This document shows positions 6,627 to 8,449 of a DNA stretch of 8,449 bases, piece by piece. Under the pieces are notes generated by a model. The model did no database searches. It saw only the letters and a list, made by a program, of their open reading frames with translations, and was not told the DNA's origin. The position numbers and the translations under genes were made by a program. The DNA lies in the NCBI GenBank assembly GCA_964401855.1, contig CAYOAF010000148.1, forward strand, positions 1 to 8,449. The letters run 5' to 3'. Source of the stretch: CAJWBT01 sp964401855 (GTDB lineage Bacteria > Chloroflexota > Dehalococcoidia > Lucifugimonadales > UBA3495). Each line of letters begins with the position of its first letter. Positions within the stretch are counted from its first letter, which is position 1.

Positions 6627-6652
6627 GACCCCTTGCTTCACTCGGGGTGACA
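6625..6652. repeat. Diverged right-end repeat overlapping the GIY-YIG stop codon
   Basis: The 28 bases from 6625 align without gaps to 27-54 at about 20 positions; every mismatch is a transition. The core GCTTC and the end TGACA are kept. The first bases GA complete the TGA stop of the GIY-YIG gene. This is the right boundary of the proposed cassette. Confidence 0.6.
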
Positions 6653-6705
6653 TGGTGAAGCGGCACGTATCGCTTGTGTACCGTAGACTGTAGCGAGAGT
6701 TGCTG

Positions 6706-7902
6706 ATGGCAGAGGACGATAGCAAGCAAGACCTTTTTAACGCAGCGGGGCAGACTCCGGGCTATATCTCCCTGGACGAGGCCCGCGTTCTCGCTGTCGA
6801 ACACGCCCGAGACAACCGGGTTTTTTTGGACGCCGTTATAGAGGGCGGGAGTTGGTTTGGGAGGTTGTGAACCAGGAAGAGCAGGAAGACCATTACGACG
6901 TGAAGCTCTCCTTCCGGCCAGCCGGCAGGTTCCGCGGCCATTCGGGAATCGAGCACTTCATCATTGAGAAAACTGGGCAGATTCGAGTCCGGCAGTTGGT
7001 CGATTTACCCTCCGGGAAGCGGGCATCACTACTGCTGCTGTCAAGCTTCGGCGCCATCGTCGCCCTGGCAATAGCCAGTGGGGTGGAATTTGCCCTGGGC
7101 GTCTTTGACCCTAACGGCGAACCCCCACCACAAGCAGGTGATGTTGAGAAAACCCCTCAGTCCACAGCGCCGCCGACGGAAGTCTCCCTTGCGAGCGCAA
7201 CCAGCACCCTGACACCCAGTGCGAGTTTTACGCCTACATTGACGCCGACCCCAACTCGGACTCTGACTCCTGGGCCTACGCCTAGACCTAGCCCCATCGT
7301 TCACCCATATGGGGAACCAATATTCGGAGTATCCGTTCAGGAAGTGGATCCGAGTCTTATCCGTCAGCAAGACCTGGTGGTAACCCACGGCCTACTGGTA
7401 GAAAAGGTGACACCTGGCACAACCGCTTCCGTAATAGGGGTAAGGCCAAGGGACATCACAAATTACATCGACAATGACCCAATACGGACTAGAGACGACT
7501 TGATTACCGTTCTTGCTCGCCTAGGGATCGGTACAAGAGCGACGGTTACGCTCCAAAGAGGGCTGGTTTGAGCTGTCGCGAGAGGCTACAATTGGGGCAT
7601 ACCACCGAATCAGCGCTATTGCGGCTGATGGCGCTGAAGCCCGGAGGACTCTTAGTTTTGAGTTGCAACCAGGCCAGGCATTAGTGTTTTATTGGCGAGA
7701 GTACTACGGCAATACCGTGGATTTCACAGTAAGAGACCCTGATGGTCGTGAATTAATCCCTTCGTCGAGAGAAACCCTATACGAAGGTTCTACTGTGGCC
7801 ACAACCCCAGGGTCATACCAGTTCGTTTTCGACAACGCATTCTCCCTGCTTGCTGCCAAAGTTGTGGATTTCTATTATGAAATCCAGGACTGGGGCCACT
7901 AG
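6706..7902 (+). pseudogene. Membrane-anchored PDZ-GOLD domain protein gene with two opposite frameshifts
   Basis: Frame 1 (6706-6870) gives MAEDDSKQDLFNAAG, then GYISLDEARVLAVEHARDN, and stops at 6868. Domain sequence resumes in another frame at about 6852 as LVWEVVNQEEQEDHYDVKLS, implying one missing base near 6847-6852. That frame (to 7571) holds RPAGRFRG and EHFIIEKTG, one hydrophobic helix (SLLLLSSFGAIVALAIASGV), a Pro/Thr-rich linker, and a PDZ domain (HGLLVEKVTPGTTASVIGV ... ATVTLQRG). It then ends at TGA 7569-7571. From 7561 the first frame resumes with GWFELSRE and leads to a GOLD-like domain (VDFTVRDPDGRE, GSYQFVFDNAFS, VVDFYYEI) ending at TAG 7902, implying one extra base near 7557-7563. 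The two shifts cancel, so the repaired gene is 399 codons. The PDZ and GOLD parts would be extracytoplasmic if the helix is an anchor. Function is unknown. Pseudogene or sequencing error cannot be told apart here. Confidence 0.65.
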
Positions 7903-7976
7903 GCCAGAGCGACGAGTCGAGGCTAGTGTTCCAAGAAATCGATGATAAATCGGGACTACGTATCGGAGCTACAGCC

Positions 7977-8449
7977 ATGCCGGAACTTCATGAACTTTCA
8001 GCGGCCGGGGCGGCGCGCCTGATTCGAGGGAAGGAGTTGTCTCCTGTTGACCTGGTGGAAGCGTTGCTCCGCCGTGTCGACGCGCTGGAGTCCCAACTCA
8101 AGGCCTGGGTCTACCTGGACCACGATGCGGTCCTCGCTGACGCAGCCCAAAAGGCGGCCCAACTGGACGGCGGTGCCCTGGGGCCCCTCCACGGAGTGCC
8201 GCTTGGGCTCAAGGACATCTACTACACTGCGGGAATCCCCACCACCGCCTGCTCCAAAGTGTACGCCGGCTTTGTTCCGGACCATGATGCCACCACCGTG
8301 GCCCTGCTGAAGCGGGCTGGCGCCATTGTGCTGGGGAAGACGGTAACCACCGAGTTCGCCTGTTTGGACCCATCGCCCGCGGTGAACCCCTGGAACCCCG
8401 CCCACACCCCCGGCGGGTCCAGCAGCGGCTCCGCGGTGGCGGTGGCGGC
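7977..8449 (+). CDS. Amidase-signature family hydrolase, 5' part, runs off the window
   Basis: The frame is open from ATG 7977 to the end, 157 codons. It begins MPELHELSAAGAARLIRG and shows the amidase-signature features GPLHGVPLGLKD with catalytic Lys79, a GKTVTTEF motif, and TPGGSSSGSAVAVA with cis-Ser148. The nucleophile Ser (expected about 24 residues later) lies beyond the window. CGGAG sits eight bases before the ATG. The gene is 74 bp after the broken PDZ-GOLD gene, so it might share that transcript. It is a paralog of the 4800-6215 gene with the same order of motifs but clear divergence; its cis-Ser loop is the standard GGSSSGS, unlike the GTSSSGSG of the first copy. The substrate cannot be inferred. 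Confidence 0.9.
   Translation, partial: MPELHELSAAGAARLIRGKELSPVDLVEALLRRVDALESQLKAWVYLDHDAVLADAAQKAAQLDGGALGPLHGVPLGLKDIYYTAGIPTTACSKVYAGFVPDHDATTVALLKRAGAIVLGKTVTTEFACLDPSPAVNPWNPAHTPGGSSSGSAVAVA

Larger units (their letters stand above)
6270..6652 (+). mobile_element. Putative GIY-YIG cassette bounded by imperfect terminal inverted repeats
   Basis: Left TGTCATTCCGAG (6270-6281) and right CTCGGGGTGACA (6641-6652) are inverted complements at 10 of 12 positions, the two mismatches being transitions. The 383-bp interval contains one gene, a GIY-YIG nuclease, whose TGA stop overlaps the first bases of the right repeat (6625). No target-site duplication is evident. The arrangement is seen directly; treating it as a mobile or homing unit is inference. 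Insertion of a nuclease next to pre-existing palindromes is an alternative. Confidence 0.4.

Noticed and set aside
6228..6725. Minus-strand frame of 165 codons over the GIY-YIG region
   Set aside because: The plus strand encodes clear GIY-YIG motifs here, and the minus frame runs through the palindromes without any recognisable domain.

Overview
The window looks like chromosomal DNA of a GC-rich, uncultured bacterium, most plausibly a Chloroflexota member of the Dehalococcoidia/SAR202 type. That assignment rests on remembered resemblance: amidase-signature paralogs, an N-terminal domain of the 'SLDEARVLAVEHARDN ... LVWEVV ... FRPAGRFRG' kind, and dispersed palindromes of the 'GAAGCGAAGAATCTC / GAATGACA' kind. 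No rRNA, tRNA or CRISPR array is visible.

Layout. Bases 1-246 hold dispersed palindromic repeats and no gene. On the minus strand follow a CBS-pair/CorC_HlyC membrane protein (247-1419) and glmU (1484-2842). They lie head to tail 64 bp apart, so they are probably one transcript, driven from an extended -10 promoter at 2960-2968. Bases 2969-3429 are mostly non-coding, with a strong hairpin at 3125-3159. A minus-strand coiled-coil gene (3430-4444) is broken by one frameshift and one in-frame TGA. A 355-bp divergent spacer with a 10-bp inverted repeat and a TTGACA-N17-CACAAT promoter leads to a plus-strand block: an intact amidase-signature hydrolase (4800-6215), a small GIY-YIG nuclease gene (about 6321-6626), a frameshifted membrane protein (6706-7902), and the start of a second amidase-signature hydrolase (7977 to the window end).

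How the genes work together. glmU makes UDP-GlcNAc for the envelope; the other genes show no shared pathway with it. The two amidases are paralogs and probably hydrolyse or transfer small-molecule amides.

Two items stand out. First, the GIY-YIG gene lies between imperfect 12-bp terminal inverted repeats (TGTCATTCCGAG / CTCGGGGTGACA), with a full palindrome at its left end and its stop codon inside the right repeat. It resembles a small mobile or homing cassette, and the same repeat family recurs at the left window edge. Second, the 6706-7902 gene, once two opposite single-base shifts are repaired, encodes about 398 residues: N-terminal domain, one membrane helix, Pro/Thr-rich linker, PDZ domain and a C-terminal GOLD (p24/emp24-like) domain. 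That is an unusual arrangement for a bacterium. The clustered frame disruptions may be real decay or base-calling errors in G/C runs; raw reads would decide.
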